Assembly: GCA_017302615.1 (NCBI GenBank)
Contig: JAFLDB010000002.1
Location: forward strand, 1 to 64,000
Origin: Sphingomonadales bacterium
Lineage (GTDB): Bacteria > Pseudomonadota > Alphaproteobacteria > Sphingomonadales > Sphingomonadaceae
Direction of reading: 5' to 3'
Length of the DNA stretch: 64,000 bases
Shown: positions 26,601-35,967 of the stretch, piece by piece
Layout: each line of letters starts with the position of its first letter
Numbering within the stretch: position 1 is the stretch's first letter
Position numbers and translations under genes: made by a program
The notes under the pieces: model-generated
What the model saw: the letters and a program-made list of their open reading frames with translations, nothing else
Database searches by the model: none
What the model was told of the DNA's origin: nothing

Positions 26601-29600
26601 CGCGCCAGCAGATTGCGGGCCTGGCTGGCCAGTTGCGCCAGCATGGCCGGTGCAACCGGGACCGCGGACTGCGCCCGGCCAACCACACGGCGGAATTGGG
26701 CAATACCCTCAGCCTGAGCCTCGACCCAGCGTGCCACAGCAGCGGCGGGATCGTCCTTTCGGCCCATCGCGCGGCGCAGGAAATCGAGCCGCATCTGCTG
26801 GAAATCCCGGGCAAGGCCGTTGACCAGCAAGCGCTCCCACGGATCGGTCGGGCTCATCCGGGCAGCGGTCTGCTGGGCCCAGTCGAGCCCGATCCGCGCG
26901 CCAAGATCGGCGAAGGCAAGGGTGACTTCGCGGGGGGACCGACCACTCTCACCAGCCAGACGGGCGATGCCAACGGCCCCGTCCATGTCCTGCAAGCGGG
27001 CAACCAGCGCCGCCTCTTCGGCGGGCGCGCCGGCTTCGGCCAACTGGTTCAGCATGCGGCCGGACTGGGCGCGGATCTCCCCGGAAAGGAGACTGTCGGT
27101 ATCCTTGGCAAGTCCGGTTACCGCTTCCTGCAGTTCGGCCACCAGTTTCGAAGGTTCGCAGCTATGGCCCCCAACCCGCAGCAGATCGGCAATGTGATCG
27201 GCGAGAGCTGCCGCCGCGCGTTCAAACAGCACGATACGGGCCTGCTCGCCCATCTCCGCCGTCTCGATCCGTTGCCACACCTCGGCCATGCCGAACAGCC
27301 GCTCGGCGGCCACGAAGGCGGCGGCCACCTGGGCCAGGCTGGCGCCTTCTTCCTCGGCCAGTTCGAACGGATGGATCAGGCCCATCCGGTTGACCAAACG
27401 GTTGGCCAGCTTGGTCGCGATGATTTCGCGGCGCAGCCGGTGGTCAAGAATGTCCTGCCGGAACTTGTCCCGCATCGGCTGGGGGAACGCGGCGAGCAAT
27501 TCGTCCGCAAGGCCCGGATCGTCGGGCAGAGACGATGCCTCGATCGCGCCCTGAAGCTGCAACTTGGCGCTGGACAGCAGCACCGCGAGCTCGGGCCGTG
27601 TCAGGCCCCGGCCATCGGCAGCACGGCGGGCATAGACTTCGCTGTCGGCAAGGCCCTCGGTCTTGCGATCAAGCTGGCCCGAGCCTTCCAGCGTCTCGAT
27701 CAGGCGCAGATGCGATGCCGTCGCGCCGGGTCCGCCGGACTGGGCAATCGACAGCGCAAGCGCCTGAAGCCGGTTGTCTTCCAGCACGATGGCGGCAACC
27801 TCGTCGGTCATTTCCGCCAGAAGCTTGACCCGGGCCGGTTCGGCGAGCCGCCCGGCACGCTTGGCGCCGGCCAGCGCGATCTTGATGTTCACCTCGTTAT
27901 CCGAGCAATCGACGCCAGCCGAATTGTCGATGAAATCGGTATTGATCCGCCCACCGTAAAGCGCGAACTCGATCCGCCCGGCCTGGGTAGTGCCCAGGTT
28001 CGCCCCTTCGCCGATCACCCGCGCGCGGACATCGGCTCCGTCGATCCGCAGCGCGTCATTCGCCGGATCGCCCACCTGGACGTTATTCTCGGCCCGGCTC
28101 TTCACATAGGTGCCGATCCCGCCAAACCACAGCAGGTCCACTTCGGCCTTGAGGATCGCGGTAATCAGGCCGTCGGGATCGATCGTTTCGGCATCGATCC
28201 CCAGCATGGCCCGCACTTCGGCCGAAAGCGGAATTTCCTTGGCGCTGCGCGGAAACACCCCGCCGCCCTTCGAAATCAGCTTCGGATCATAATCCTCCCA
28301 GCTTGAACGCGGCAGGGCGAACATCCGGCTGCGTTCGGCCCAGCTTTTCGCCGGGTCGGGATCCGGATCGAGGAAGATGTGGCGATGATCGAACGCGGCG
28401 ACCAGCTTGATCGCTTGCGACAGCAGCATGCCGTTGCCGAAGACGTCGCCAGACATGTCGCCGCAGCCGGCCACGCGAACCGGTTCGCTCTGCACATCGA
28501 TGCCCATTTCAAGGAAATGGCGCTGAACCGACAGCCATGCGCCCTTGGCGGTGATGCCCATGGCCTTGTGGTCATAGCCCTTGGAGCCGCCGCTGGCGAA
28601 GGCGTCGTCGAGCCAGAAATCGTGCTCTTCGGCAATGCCGTTGGCCGTATCGGAAAAGGTGGCCGTGCCCTTGTCGGCGGCAACCACGAAATAAGGATCC
28701 TCACCATCGCGGATCGTCACGTCGGCAGGATGGACAACCGAACCGTCGACAATGTTGTCGGTGATCGACAACAGCGTGCGGATGAACAGCTTGTAGCTGT
28801 CCTTGCCTTCAGCCAGCCAGCCATCGCGGTCACGCGAAGGGTCAGGAAGTTGCTTGGGATAGAACCCGCCCTTGGCCCCGGCCGGGACGATCACCGCGTT
28901 CTTGACCTTCTGGGCCTTCATCAGCCCAAGGATCTCGGTGCGGAAGTCATCGCGCCGATCGGACCACCGCAGGCCGCCGCGCGCAACCGGACCGGACCGC
29001 AGGTGGATGCCCTCAACCCGGCGCGAGTAGACGAAAATCTCGCGCCACGGCAACGGCTTGGGCAAGCCCGGAATCAGTGCGGAATCAAGCTTGAAGGCCA
29101 GTGCGGCCTGTCCGGCGGGAGCGAATGCATTGGTCCGGAACGTCGCTTCGACCACGGCGCGGAACTGGCGGAGCAGGCGATCATCGTTGATGGCCTTGAC
29201 CTGTGCCAGCCCGGCCCGGATCGCGTCCTGCGCCGCGGCTTCGGCCTTGGCCCGATCGCCCTTGAAGGCCGGATCGTGCCGCGCAACGAACAAGGCGACC
29301 AGCTGGCGCGTTACCTCGGGCGCATTCTGCAAGGCATCAACCGCGGTTGGCACCGAGTAGTTGAGCCCGGCCTGGCGCAAGTAGCGGTACCATGCCCGCA
29401 GCCAGTTCGCCTCGCGCGCACCCATTGAGACTGCCGTGATCAGGCGGTTGAACGGATCGTCCTCGGCCGCACCGTTGAGCACGTCGGCAATGGCGGCTTC
29501 GACCGCTTCCGCCCGGCCCAGAATCGCCTCAGGATCCAATCCGGTTGGGGCAGTCAGTCGAAAATCGTGGATGGTGCCGAGGCGGCCCGCGTCAAGCTCG

Positions 29601-31258
29601 GTAGGAACATCCTCGATCACCCGGAAGCCGAAATTCTCGAGTGCCGGAACCGCATCGGACAAGGCCAGTGATCCGCTGCGCTGATAGAGCTTGAGCCGCA
29701 ATTCGTTCGGACCATCACCGGCCAGGGCATGAAGCCGGACCCCGCGCAGCGGTCCATCCTCACCCTCACCGGCCACCCGGCGCAGGCGGGCAATGTCGAG
29801 CGCCGCTTCGGCAGGGCCATATTCGGTGCGGTAAGCCAGCGGAAAGGCTTCAGCAAAACGTCCTGCCAGCGCCGCCGCACGCGACGGGTCCTCGCTAGCC
29901 GCGATCTCGGCCTCCACTGCGTCCGACCAGCCCCGAAGCATGGCACTCAGCCGGGCATCGAGCGAGGCCTCATCCGGCAGGGCCGCCACTTCCGGCAGAT
30001 CCAGCACGAACCGGATCAGGGCCACGTTGCCATCGATCTGGGTGGCCCAGTCAAGCACGGGAGCGCCGGCAGCTTCGACCAGCATGGCCTGAACCTGCAA
30101 GCGGGTGTTCGTCGACATCGCATCACGGGGCACCCAGACGAAGGCAAACAGGTGCCGTTCGAGCGGGGCGCAGGCCAGGGCCAGCTTGGGCCGGGGCCGG
30201 TCGGTCAGGCTCATGCTGGTGGTGGCGAGGCGGGCTACGTCCTCGTCATCCAGGCTGGTCAGGATATCGTTGGGGAGGATGGTCAGGGCATGGACCAGTG
30301 CCTTCGCGGCATGGCCCTGGCCCGAGAAGCCGTAGCGCTTCGCGATATCGGCGAGCAAGGATCGCATGCGCGGCACCTGATTGGGCGACGCAGCGAGGGC
30401 CGCGCTGGTCCAGATCCCGGCGTGAACCGACAGTGCGGTAACCCGGCCCTGTTCCATCACCGGCAGAATGAACAGGTCGAGCGGCGTATGGCGGTGGACT
30501 TTGGCGACCTGGTTGGATTTCACCACCAAGGGCACCCGCGCTCCCTTTTTCTGGCCTTCGAACCAGGCAAAGGCGCGTTCGTAGGAGATCGGTCCCAGCA
30601 GGCTCTTCGCGCTCTTGCGGCAAATGCCCAGCGCACCGTTCTGGCCGCCGTCGCGTTGGCGGACCACGTGACCAAGCTGGGTCAGCATGCCGTCCTTGAA
30701 CCAGCGCAGCAGCGCCGCCCCCTCGCTATCGGAACAGGCATCGGCATCGGCAGCCATCACGGCTTGCATCTTCGGCCAATCGGCCACGGCAGCCCGGACA
30801 TCGGCCAGAGTGGCTTCAAGCGCCTGTTCCAGCAGGCGGCGTTGGCGGGCATCGGCGCGGCTGGTCTCGACATAGACCATCGATTCCCGCTTTTCGCCGG
30901 CGGCATCGCCGTCGACCAGTTCCTTGAGCTGGCCCGATCCATCGCGGCGGACCGGAACCACCGGATGGATCAACCGGTCGATCGTCAAGCCATTGGCGGC
31001 AATGGTCGAAGCGATCGAGTCGACCAGAAACGGCATGTCCTCGTTGACCAGCGCCAGCCGCATGAAGCGCTCACCCGCAGCGCCGGACACGGATTCGATG
31101 CCGATCGCCGACTGCCCGGCAGACCGCTGGGCCGCGGTCGCGATCACGAATGCCGCTGCTTCGTCCAGGGCCTTGCCGCCGATCGGGGCATCGCCTGGCA
31201 ATTGCGCATCGGTCAGACGCCGGGCCAGGGCCTTGGCGAGAGCGGACTTCGAACTCAT
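26597..31258 (-). CDS. NAD-specific glutamate dehydrogenase, large (about 1550-residue) type
   Basis: A 1553-residue enzyme of the large NAD-GDH class, which deaminates glutamate to 2-oxoglutarate in catabolism. The N-terminal half holds ACT-like regulatory modules (for example [18 protein letters not shown] around residues 65-82). The catalytic core has [35 protein letters not shown] with the key Lys, and [15 protein letters not shown]. The C-terminal quarter is helical. Length is slightly below the 1580-1620 typical of the class. It is monocistronic, with a good promoter 43-70 bases upstream. Confidence 0.95.
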   Translation of the reverse strand: MSSKSALAKALARRLTDAQLPGDAPIGGKALDEAAAFVIATAAQRSAGQSAIGIESVSGAAGERFMRLALVNEDMPFLVDSIASTIAANGLTIDRLIHPVVPVRRDGSGQLKELVDGDAAGEKRESMVYVETSRADARQRRLLEQALEATLADVRAAVADWPKMQAVMAADADACSDSEGAALLRWFKDGMLTQLGHVVRQRDGGQNGALGICRKSAKSLLGPISYERAFAWFEGQKKGARVPLVVKSNQVAKVHRHTPLDLFILPVMEQGRVTALSVHAGIWTSAALAASPNQVPRMRSLLADIAKRYGFSGQGHAAKALVHALTILPNDILTSLDDEDVARLATTSMSLTDRPRPKLALACAPLERHLFAFVWVPRDAMSTNTRLQVQAMLVEAAGAPVLDWATQIDGNVALIRFVLDLPEVAALPDEASLDARLSAMLRGWSDAVEAEIAASEDPSRAAALAGRFAEAFPLAYRTEYGPAEAALDIARLRRVAGEGEDGPLRGVRLHALAGDGPNELRLKLYQRSGSLALSDAVPALENFGFRVIEDVPTELDAGRLGTIHDFRLTAPTGLDPEAILGRAEAVEAAIADVLNGAAEDDPFNRLITAVSMGAREANWLRAWYRYLRQAGLNYSVPTAVDALQNAPEVTRQLVALFVARHDPAFKGDRAKAEAAAQDAIRAGLAQVKAINDDRLLRQFRAVVEATFRTNAFAPAGQAALAFKLDSALIPGLPKPLPWREIFVYSRRVEGIHLRSGPVARGGLRWSDRRDDFRTEILGLMKAQKVKNAVIVPAGAKGGFYPKQLPDPSRDRDGWLAEGKDSYKLFIRTLLSITDNIVDGSVVHPADVTIRDGEDPYFVVAADKGTATFSDTANGIAEEHDFWLDDAFASGGSKGYDHKAMGITAKGAWLSVQRHFLEMGIDVQSEPVRVAGCGDMSGDVFGNGMLLSQAIKLVAAFDHRHIFLDPDPDPAKSWAERSRMFALPRSSWEDYDPKLISKGGGVFPRSAKEIPLSAEVRAMLGIDAETIDPDGLITAILKAEVDLLWFGGIGTYVKSRAENNVQVGDPANDALRIDGADVRARVIGEGANLGTTQAGRIEFALYGGRINTDFIDNSAGVDCSDNEVNIKIALAGAKRAGRLAEPARVKLLAEMTDEVAAIVLEDNRLQALALSIAQSGGPGATASHLRLIETLEGSGQLDRKTEGLADSEVYARRAADGRGLTRPELAVLLSSAKLQLQGAIEASSLPDDPGLADELLAAFPQPMRDKFRQDILDHRLRREIIATKLANRLVNRMGLIHPFELAEEEGASLAQVAAAFVAAERLFGMAEVWQRIETAEMGEQARIVLFERAAAALADHIADLLRVGGHSCEPSKLVAELQEAVTGLAKDTDSLLSGEIRAQSGRMLNQLAEAGAPAEEAALVARLQDMDGAVGIARLAGESGRSPREVTLAFADLGARIGLDWAQQTAARMSPTDPWERLLVNGLARDFQQMRLDFLRRAMGRKDDPAAAVARWVEAQAEGIAQFRRVVGRAQSAVPVAPAMLAQLASQARNLLAR

Positions 31259-31300
31259 CGTGCGTGCTCCTCCGGCGGTCCGGGCCGCCTGATCCTGCTT

Positions 31301-31328
31301 GTTATATTATTGCCATCTCTCGTAGCAA
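31301..31328 (-). promoter_or_regulatory. Sigma70-like promoter for NAD-GDH
   Basis: On the minus strand TTGCTA (31323-31328) and TATAAC (31301-31306) are separated by 16 bases, about 43 bases before the ATG. The surrounding sequence is AT-rich relative to the rest of the region. The ribosome site CCGGAGGAG follows. Confidence 0.55.
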
Positions 31329-31390
31329 TTTTGCGCACACTAGATCAAAGTAGTCTCAACTGCAACCACCTTGCCCCTAGGGAAATGGGC

Positions 31391-32371
31391 TTAGGAAAGG
31401 GCCTTCGCGGTAATTTCGAGCGAGCGTCGGCGCATCGCGGGATCGTAGGTGGCACCCGAAACGATGATTTCATCGGCGCCGGTGCGTTCAACGAAGCGGG
31501 TAATATCGGCCCGCACCTTTTCCGGCCCGCCAACGGCGCTGGCCTGCCGCATGTGTTCCAGCATGGCCAGCTGACCCGGCGGCAAAGTCTGGCGATAGCC
31601 CGGCACCGGCGGCTTGAGCCGGCCTGGCGTACCGCTACGCAGCGCCACAAAGCTCTGGTCCATTGAAGTGCCGAGCACGGCCGCTTCCTCGTCATCCTCG
31701 GCCGCGATCACTGTCATCGCGGCCATCACATGCGGGTGTTCCAGCCATTGCGACGGCCGGAACTGGCGCCGATAGACGTCGAGCGCCTGATCCAGATAGT
31801 CCGGCGCGAAGTGCGAGGCAAAGGCATAGGGCATGCCCAGCATGGCGGCGAGCTGGGCCCCGAACAGGCTGGAGCCGAGCATCCACATCTCCACCTGCGC
31901 GCCCAGGCCGGGAGTCGCGCGGATCGGCAGTTCGGGCTCGCCGGTCAACAGAGCGCGCAGTTCCACCACGTCATGCGGAAAATGCTCGGCCGCGCGGCCA
32001 AGATCCTTGCGCAGCGCCTGACCGAACCGGGCATCGGCACCGGGCGCGCGGCCCAGACCCAGATCGATCCGCCCCGGAAACAGGGCATCGAGCGTGCCGA
32101 ACTGTTCCGCAATCACGAAGGGATTGTGGTTGGGCAGCATGATCCCGCCCGAGCCGATCCGGATGGTCGAAGTGGCGTGGCCGATATGGGCCAGCACGAC
32201 CGAGGCCGCACCGCCTGCCACGCCGTCCATCGCGTGGTGTTCGGCCACCCAGAACCGCTTGTATCCGGCTGCCTCGGCCGTCTGGGCCAGGGCGGCGGCA
32301 TCGCGCAGAGCTTCACCAACCGAGCCGCCTTCGCGAACGGTGACGAGATCGAGGACGGAAAGCGGGATCAT
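31391..32371 (-). CDS. LLM-class flavin-dependent oxidoreductase
   Basis: A 326-residue luciferase-like (bacterial luciferase family, LLM) protein. It begins IPLSVLDLVTVREGGSVGEAL, and has KRFWVAEHHAM, IRIGSGGIMLPNHNPFVIAEQF and RIDLGLGRAPG, the usual MsnO8-like LLM pattern. Such proteins bind FMN or F420 and act as monooxygenases or reductases; the substrate is unknown. It overlaps the TPR-like gene upstream by 4 bases. Confidence 0.88.
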   Translation of the reverse strand: MIPLSVLDLVTVREGGSVGEALRDAAALAQTAEAAGYKRFWVAEHHAMDGVAGGAASVVLAHIGHATSTIRIGSGGIMLPNHNPFVIAEQFGTLDALFPGRIDLGLGRAPGADARFGQALRKDLGRAAEHFPHDVVELRALLTGEPELPIRATPGLGAQVEMWMLGSSLFGAQLAAMLGMPYAFASHFAPDYLDQALDVYRRQFRPSQWLEHPHVMAAMTVIAAEDDEEAAVLGTSMDQSFVALRSGTPGRLKPPVPGYRQTLPPGQLAMLEHMRQASAVGGPEKVRADITRFVERTGADEIIVSGATYDPAMRRRSLEITAKALS

Positions 32372-33198
32372 CGGCCCGATGGTGCGGCGGGCGGCCCCAG
32401 TTGGTCAAGATAGCCTTGCGCGGTTTTTGCCGCCGGAGTCCCCGGTCCGGCCCGGATTGCCGATTCCCAACTCTTGCGGGCCGCATCCTCACGCCCGGCG
32501 AGCATGGCGATGACCCCGGCTTCAAGGCCGATTTCGGGATCGACCGGAAACAGTTCGGCCGCCCGCTCGATCTGCGCCTGCGCTTCCGGCAACTTGCCCT
32601 GGCGGCGCGACAGGGTGGCGGAGAGCAGCCAGGCCTGATGGTTGTTCGGGGCAGAAATCCGTGCATCGGCAAGAGCTTCCGCGGCCTCGTCCGGCCGGTC
32701 CAGCGCCACCAGAGCGCGGGCGCGGTCGATCTGGATCCCGCCGCGCTGCCTGGCGTCGAGGCCGGTCCGGGTATCGGCAAGGGCGAGGTCGAGGGCGGCG
32801 AGGGCAGCGGCCGGATCGCCGGCGGCGAGATAGGCATTGCCGCCCAGTGCACCGAGCCGGGCGCGTTCGTCGGCTTCGTTTGTGGGGGTATCTTCGCGGG
32901 CGGAAAGGAACAGCGCCGCGGCCTCTGCCCAGCCCTCGATCCGGGTCAGGGCAAGCGCGTGGCATTGCTTTGCCCCCGCACGATCCTTCATGGACTTGGC
33001 GGAAATCAGCCAGTTTTTGGCCACTTCGATCGCATCGGAGGGGCGGGTCATGGCGAGGTGGAGGCAGTCCTTGAGCAGGTCGGTCTGGGGCTGGGCCACG
33101 GCTTCGCTTTTCGGTTTGGGGATCTGCAGGGGGGCCTGGGGCAGGTTGCCGCCAGGGCCGACCTGGGCGATCAGCGGGAGGAGGATGGCGAGAGTCAT
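32368..33198 (-). CDS. Exported TPR-like protein, unknown function
   Basis: A 276-residue protein with a probable signal peptide (MTLAILLPLIAQVGPGG) and a helical repeat region from about residue 60 to 260. Typical TPR-like segments are AALFLSAREDTPTNEADERA, LAALDLALADTRTG and AQIERAAELFPVDPEIGLEAG. TPR domains mediate protein contacts, often in envelope assembly. No partner is identified. The stop is coupled by a 4-base overlap to the LLM gene, and the hydrolase gene ends 12 bases before its start. Confidence 0.7.
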   Translation of the reverse strand: MTLAILLPLIAQVGPGGNLPQAPLQIPKPKSEAVAQPQTDLLKDCLHLAMTRPSDAIEVAKNWLISAKSMKDRAGAKQCHALALTRIEGWAEAAALFLSAREDTPTNEADERARLGALGGNAYLAAGDPAAALAALDLALADTRTGLDARQRGGIQIDRARALVALDRPDEAAEALADARISAPNNHQAWLLSATLSRRQGKLPEAQAQIERAAELFPVDPEIGLEAGVIAMLAGREDAARKSWESAIRAGPGTPAAKTAQGYLDQLGPPAAPSGR

Positions 33199-33210
33199 GG
33201 CGATTCCTGT

Positions 33211-33942
33211 TCAGCCCAACGAGCCAAGTGTCTGCAATAGAAGGGCAATATCGGCATCCCGGCTGAGCCGGTGATCGCCATCCTTGATCAGGGCCACCTG
33301 CACATCGCCTGAACGCAGCGCCTGCGCGAGGCGCAGGGAGAGGTCCCACGGGACGTCGGGATCGCACTGCCCGTGCAGCAGCCGGACCGGGCAATCGAGC
33401 GGAATTTCCTGGTCCAGCAGCAGGTTGGCCTGGCCATCGGCCCAGAAACCGGGATAGGTCGGGGTCGGCTCCGGGCCATAGGGGTTGTCTTCATAGAGCA
33501 CTTCGCCGGCGGCCAGTCTTGCCTTCTGTGCGGCATCGAAGCCCCATTCGGTAAAATCCGGAGCAGCGGCGATCCCGACCAGGCCTTTGACTTTCAACGG
33601 TAACTCAAGCGCTACCAGCAGCATCAACCACCCGCCCATCGACGATCCCACGAGCATGACCGATGGCACACCAAGGGCAGACAACAGGCACACCACGTCA
33701 TCACGCCAGCCGCTCAGCGTGCCATCGGCAAAGTCGCCCCCGCTTTCCCCGCAGCCGGGATAGTCGAGCATCAGGCAGGCCCGGCCATTGGCCCGCGCCC
33801 AGTCAAGCACCGCGGTCGCCTTCCCCCCGGCCATGTCGCTCAAATAGCCGGGCAGGAATACCAGCGTCGGGCCGGTGCCCGCGATATGGCGATAGGCCAT
33901 GCGGCGACCATCGGGCAGGTCATGGAAACGGGTCTCGGTCAT
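33211..33942 (-). CDS. Alpha/beta hydrolase
   Basis: A 243-residue serine hydrolase. Motifs: FLPGYLSDM (oxyanion loop), the nucleophile elbow VGSSMGGWL, an acid in HGQCDPDVPW and the catalytic His in KDGDHRLSR. It resembles palmitoyl-protein thioesterase ABHD10-type and other small esterases. The ATG at 33942 (MTETRFHDLPDGRRMAYRH) is preferred over an upstream one at 33984 because conserved sequence begins there. It is the first gene of a leftward run with the TPR-like and LLM genes. Confidence 0.83.
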   Translation of the reverse strand: MTETRFHDLPDGRRMAYRHIAGTGPTLVFLPGYLSDMAGGKATAVLDWARANGRACLMLDYPGCGESGGDFADGTLSGWRDDVVCLLSALGVPSVMLVGSSMGGWLMLLVALELPLKVKGLVGIAAAPDFTEWGFDAAQKARLAAGEVLYEDNPYGPEPTPTYPGFWADGQANLLLDQEIPLDCPVRLLHGQCDPDVPWDLSLRLAQALRSGDVQVALIKDGDHRLSRDADIALLLQTLGSLG

Positions 33943-34058
33943 TGCCCCGCCTTGTGCGGGAGGCGTCAGCCAAGGGCAAGCCAAAGCCGCGCCGCATCTG
34001 CCATTGCCCTGTCATCAAACCGGGTTAGTCTGGCAGCAAAGAACAGGGAGAGAGCACC

Positions 34059-35717
34059 ATGACCACCCCCGCCGTGCCGGATGCCGCGCCTGAAGCGCCG
34101 GCTTTGGCCGCCACCCGTCGCCACGCGCTGAAGCTGGGGCTGCTGGGGCTGGCCATGAGCGGCACCCCGGCGCTGGCCGGGGGAGAACGGGGCTTTACCC
34201 ACTGCGTTGCCAGCGGCGAGCCGGGTCCCGACCAGGTCCTGTTGTGGACCCGCTATGCCAGCGCCGACGAAACCGCGCTGAAGTGGGAACTGGCCGAAGA
34301 TGCCGGGTTCACCCGGATCGTGGTGCAGGGCGACGCGGCCGCATCCCCGGCCAGCGATTGCTGCGCGCGGGCCTGGGCCAAAGGGCTGAAGCCGGGAACC
34401 TGGTACTTCTACCGCTTTGTCGCCCCCGATGGCGAGAAGTCGCCGGTCGGGCGGACCAGGACGCTGCCCGCCGGCAAGGTCGACAGGTTCCGGATCGCGG
34501 TGTTTTCCTGCTCCAACCACGGCTTCGGCTGGTTCAACGCCTATGGCCACGCCGCCGAAGCGGGCGATTTCGACCTGGTCCTGCACCTGGGTGATTACTT
34601 CTATGAATATCCCACCGGCACCTATCCTTCGGCCAAGGAAGGACTGGCCGAACGGCTGGTCCCCGGAGCCGAGACAGTGACTCTGGCGCAGTACCGCGAG
34701 CGCTTTGCCACCTACCGCCGCGATCCGGACCTGCAACGCCTGCACCAGCTCTATCCGGTCATTTCGATGTGGGACGATCACGAAGTGGCCAACGATGCAT
34801 GGAAAGGCGGGGCCGAAAACCACCAGAGCGACAGCGAAGGCCCCTATGCCGCCCGTGTCGCTGTGGCCGAACAGGCCTATCGCGAGTGGCTGCCGGTATC
34901 GGAGGCCTATTGGGCGCAGTACGAGATCGGCAAGCTGGCCACCCTGTTCCGGCTGGAAACCCGCCACGTCGCGCGCGACAAGCCGCTGGACCTGGGCGAT
35001 GTGATGAAGGGCAAGAGCGGGGCCGAACTGGAAGCCGCGCTGACCGCGTTCCGCGACCAGACCTGGCGCGATCCCGCGCGAAGCCTGCTGGGGGCAGAGC
35101 AGGAAGGCTGGCTGGCCAGCGGCCTGAAAGGGTCGCGCAAGGCCGGCAAGCCGTGGCAGGTGCTGGCCCAGCAGATCATCATGGGCCAGTTCGGCATGGG
35201 CGATGCGATTGTCGAAGGCATGACCGACAAGGTGCCGAAAGACCTGCGCGCGCGGATCCGCACCGCCCACCGCGCGCAGAAAAGCGGCATTCCCTATGCG
35301 ATGGACATGTGGTCCGGCTATCCCGCCGCGCGCGAACGGGTCTATCGCGCCGCGCTGGAGGCCGATGCCAACCTGCTGGTCCTGGCCGGGGACAGCCACA
35401 ATGCCTGGGCTTTCGATCACCGCCTGGGCAAGGAGCGGGTCGGAGTGGAAATGGCCGGGCAAAGCGTCACGTCGCCGGGGTTCGAACACTATGTCGGCTG
35501 GATCAGGCCCGATGCCCTGGCCCGCGACGTGATGGGGGCCAGCCCCGACCTCAAATGGTGCGACACCAGCCAGCGCGGCTATCTGGCGGTGGAACTGACC
35601 CCGAAAAGCGCGACCGGAGAATGGCGCTTCCTGACCACCGTCCGCCAGCGCGGCACCGCGCTTGCCGGGGTGAAGCGGATGACGGTGCTGGCCGGGCAGA
35701 AGCGGTTTTCGGCTTAG
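34059..35717 (+). CDS. phoD: PhoD-type alkaline phosphatase, Tat-exported
   Basis: A 552-residue metallophosphatase/phosphodiesterase. The N-terminus has a Tat signal (TRRHALKLGLLGLAMSGTPALA, core TRRHALKLG). The N-terminal beta domain starts FTHCVASGEPGPDQVLLWTR. The metal site residues are in VLHLGDYFYEY, MWDDHEVANDAW and LAGDSHNAWAFD. The family releases phosphate from phosphodi- and monoesters in the periplasm, using Ca and Fe. No Pho box is obvious. The thrS leader promoter begins directly after its stop codon. Confidence 0.92.
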   Translation: MTTPAVPDAAPEAPALAATRRHALKLGLLGLAMSGTPALAGGERGFTHCVASGEPGPDQVLLWTRYASADETALKWELAEDAGFTRIVVQGDAAASPASDCCARAWAKGLKPGTWYFYRFVAPDGEKSPVGRTRTLPAGKVDRFRIAVFSCSNHGFGWFNAYGHAAEAGDFDLVLHLGDYFYEYPTGTYPSAKEGLAERLVPGAETVTLAQYRERFATYRRDPDLQRLHQLYPVISMWDDHEVANDAWKGGAENHQSDSEGPYAARVAVAEQAYREWLPVSEAYWAQYEIGKLATLFRLETRHVARDKPLDLGDVMKGKSGAELEAALTAFRDQTWRDPARSLLGAEQEGWLASGLKGSRKAGKPWQVLAQQIIMGQFGMGDAIVEGMTDKVPKDLRARIRTAHRAQKSGIPYAMDMWSGYPAARERVYRAALEADANLLVLAGDSHNAWAFDHRLGKERVGVEMAGQSVTSPGFEHYVGWIRPDALARDVMGASPDLKWCDTSQRGYLAVELTPKSATGEWRFLTTVRQRGTALAGVKRMTVLAGQKRFSA

Positions 35718-35746
35718 TTGCCCTTTAACCACGCCGCTGCTAATGG
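35718..35746 (+). promoter_or_regulatory. Promoter of the thrS leader transcript
   Basis: TTGCCC (35718-35723) and TAATGG (35741-35746) are separated by exactly 17 bases. The expected start of transcription, 7-8 bases further on, coincides with the A of the leader peptide ATG at 35754, so the leader peptide would be made from a leaderless transcript. The same arrangement is known for the trpL leader of Sinorhizobium. Confidence 0.6.
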
Positions 35747-35753
35747 CCCGGTC

Positions 35754-35828
35754 ATGCAAACGGCCCGCGCCTTTTCGCTGACTACTACCACCACCCCGGG
35801 CATCCCGGGGCGGGCCGCTTTCGCCTGA
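35754..35828 (+). CDS. Threonine-rich leader peptide of thrS
   Basis: A 24-codon frame that starts MQTARAFSLTTTTTPG and ends with TGA at 35826-35828. Five consecutive threonine codons (ACT ACT ACC ACC ACC, 35781-35795) sit just before the regulatory hairpins of the threonyl-tRNA synthetase gene. When charged tRNA-Thr is scarce, ribosomes would stall at these codons. No Shine-Dalgarno site is visible, consistent with a leaderless start. A competing short frame begins at 35742 but lacks this logic. The peptide itself is probably not functional. Confidence 0.7.
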   Translation: MQTARAFSLTTTTTPGIPGRAAFA

Positions 35829-35873
35829 GCGAAAGGGCCGCCGCTCCCGGGGCTTCCGGGGGTTCGGGCGGCC
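35813..35873 (+). terminator. thrS attenuator: mutually exclusive hairpins
   Basis: Hairpin 1 pairs GGCC-g-CTTTCGC (35813-35824) with GCGAAAG-GGCC (35829-35839); the leader stop codon lies in its CTGA loop. Hairpin 2 pairs GGCCGCC (35836-35842) with GGCGGCC (35867-35873) and contains an inner CCCGG/CCGGG stem. The two share bases 35836-35839, so only one can form. A ribosome stalled on the Thr codons leaves hairpin 1 free to form and blocks hairpin 2; a ribosome at the stop codon covers hairpin 1 and lets hairpin 2 form. There is no real U-run after hairpin 2, so termination may be weak or need help. Pairing was done by eye. Confidence 0.6.
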
Positions 35874-35967
35874 GGTGTCTCCTTCCGAACCTTTCCAGCC
35901 ATGACACCGCCCCTTCCGGTGCGCCCCGGCTTGTGCCAAAGCGCGCCAAACCGCAGACGAGTAAACC

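Noticed and set aside
35742..35780. Alternative 12-codon leader frame (MARSCKRPAPFR)
   Set aside because: It contains no threonine codon and does not fit the attenuator logic; the frame from 35754 does.
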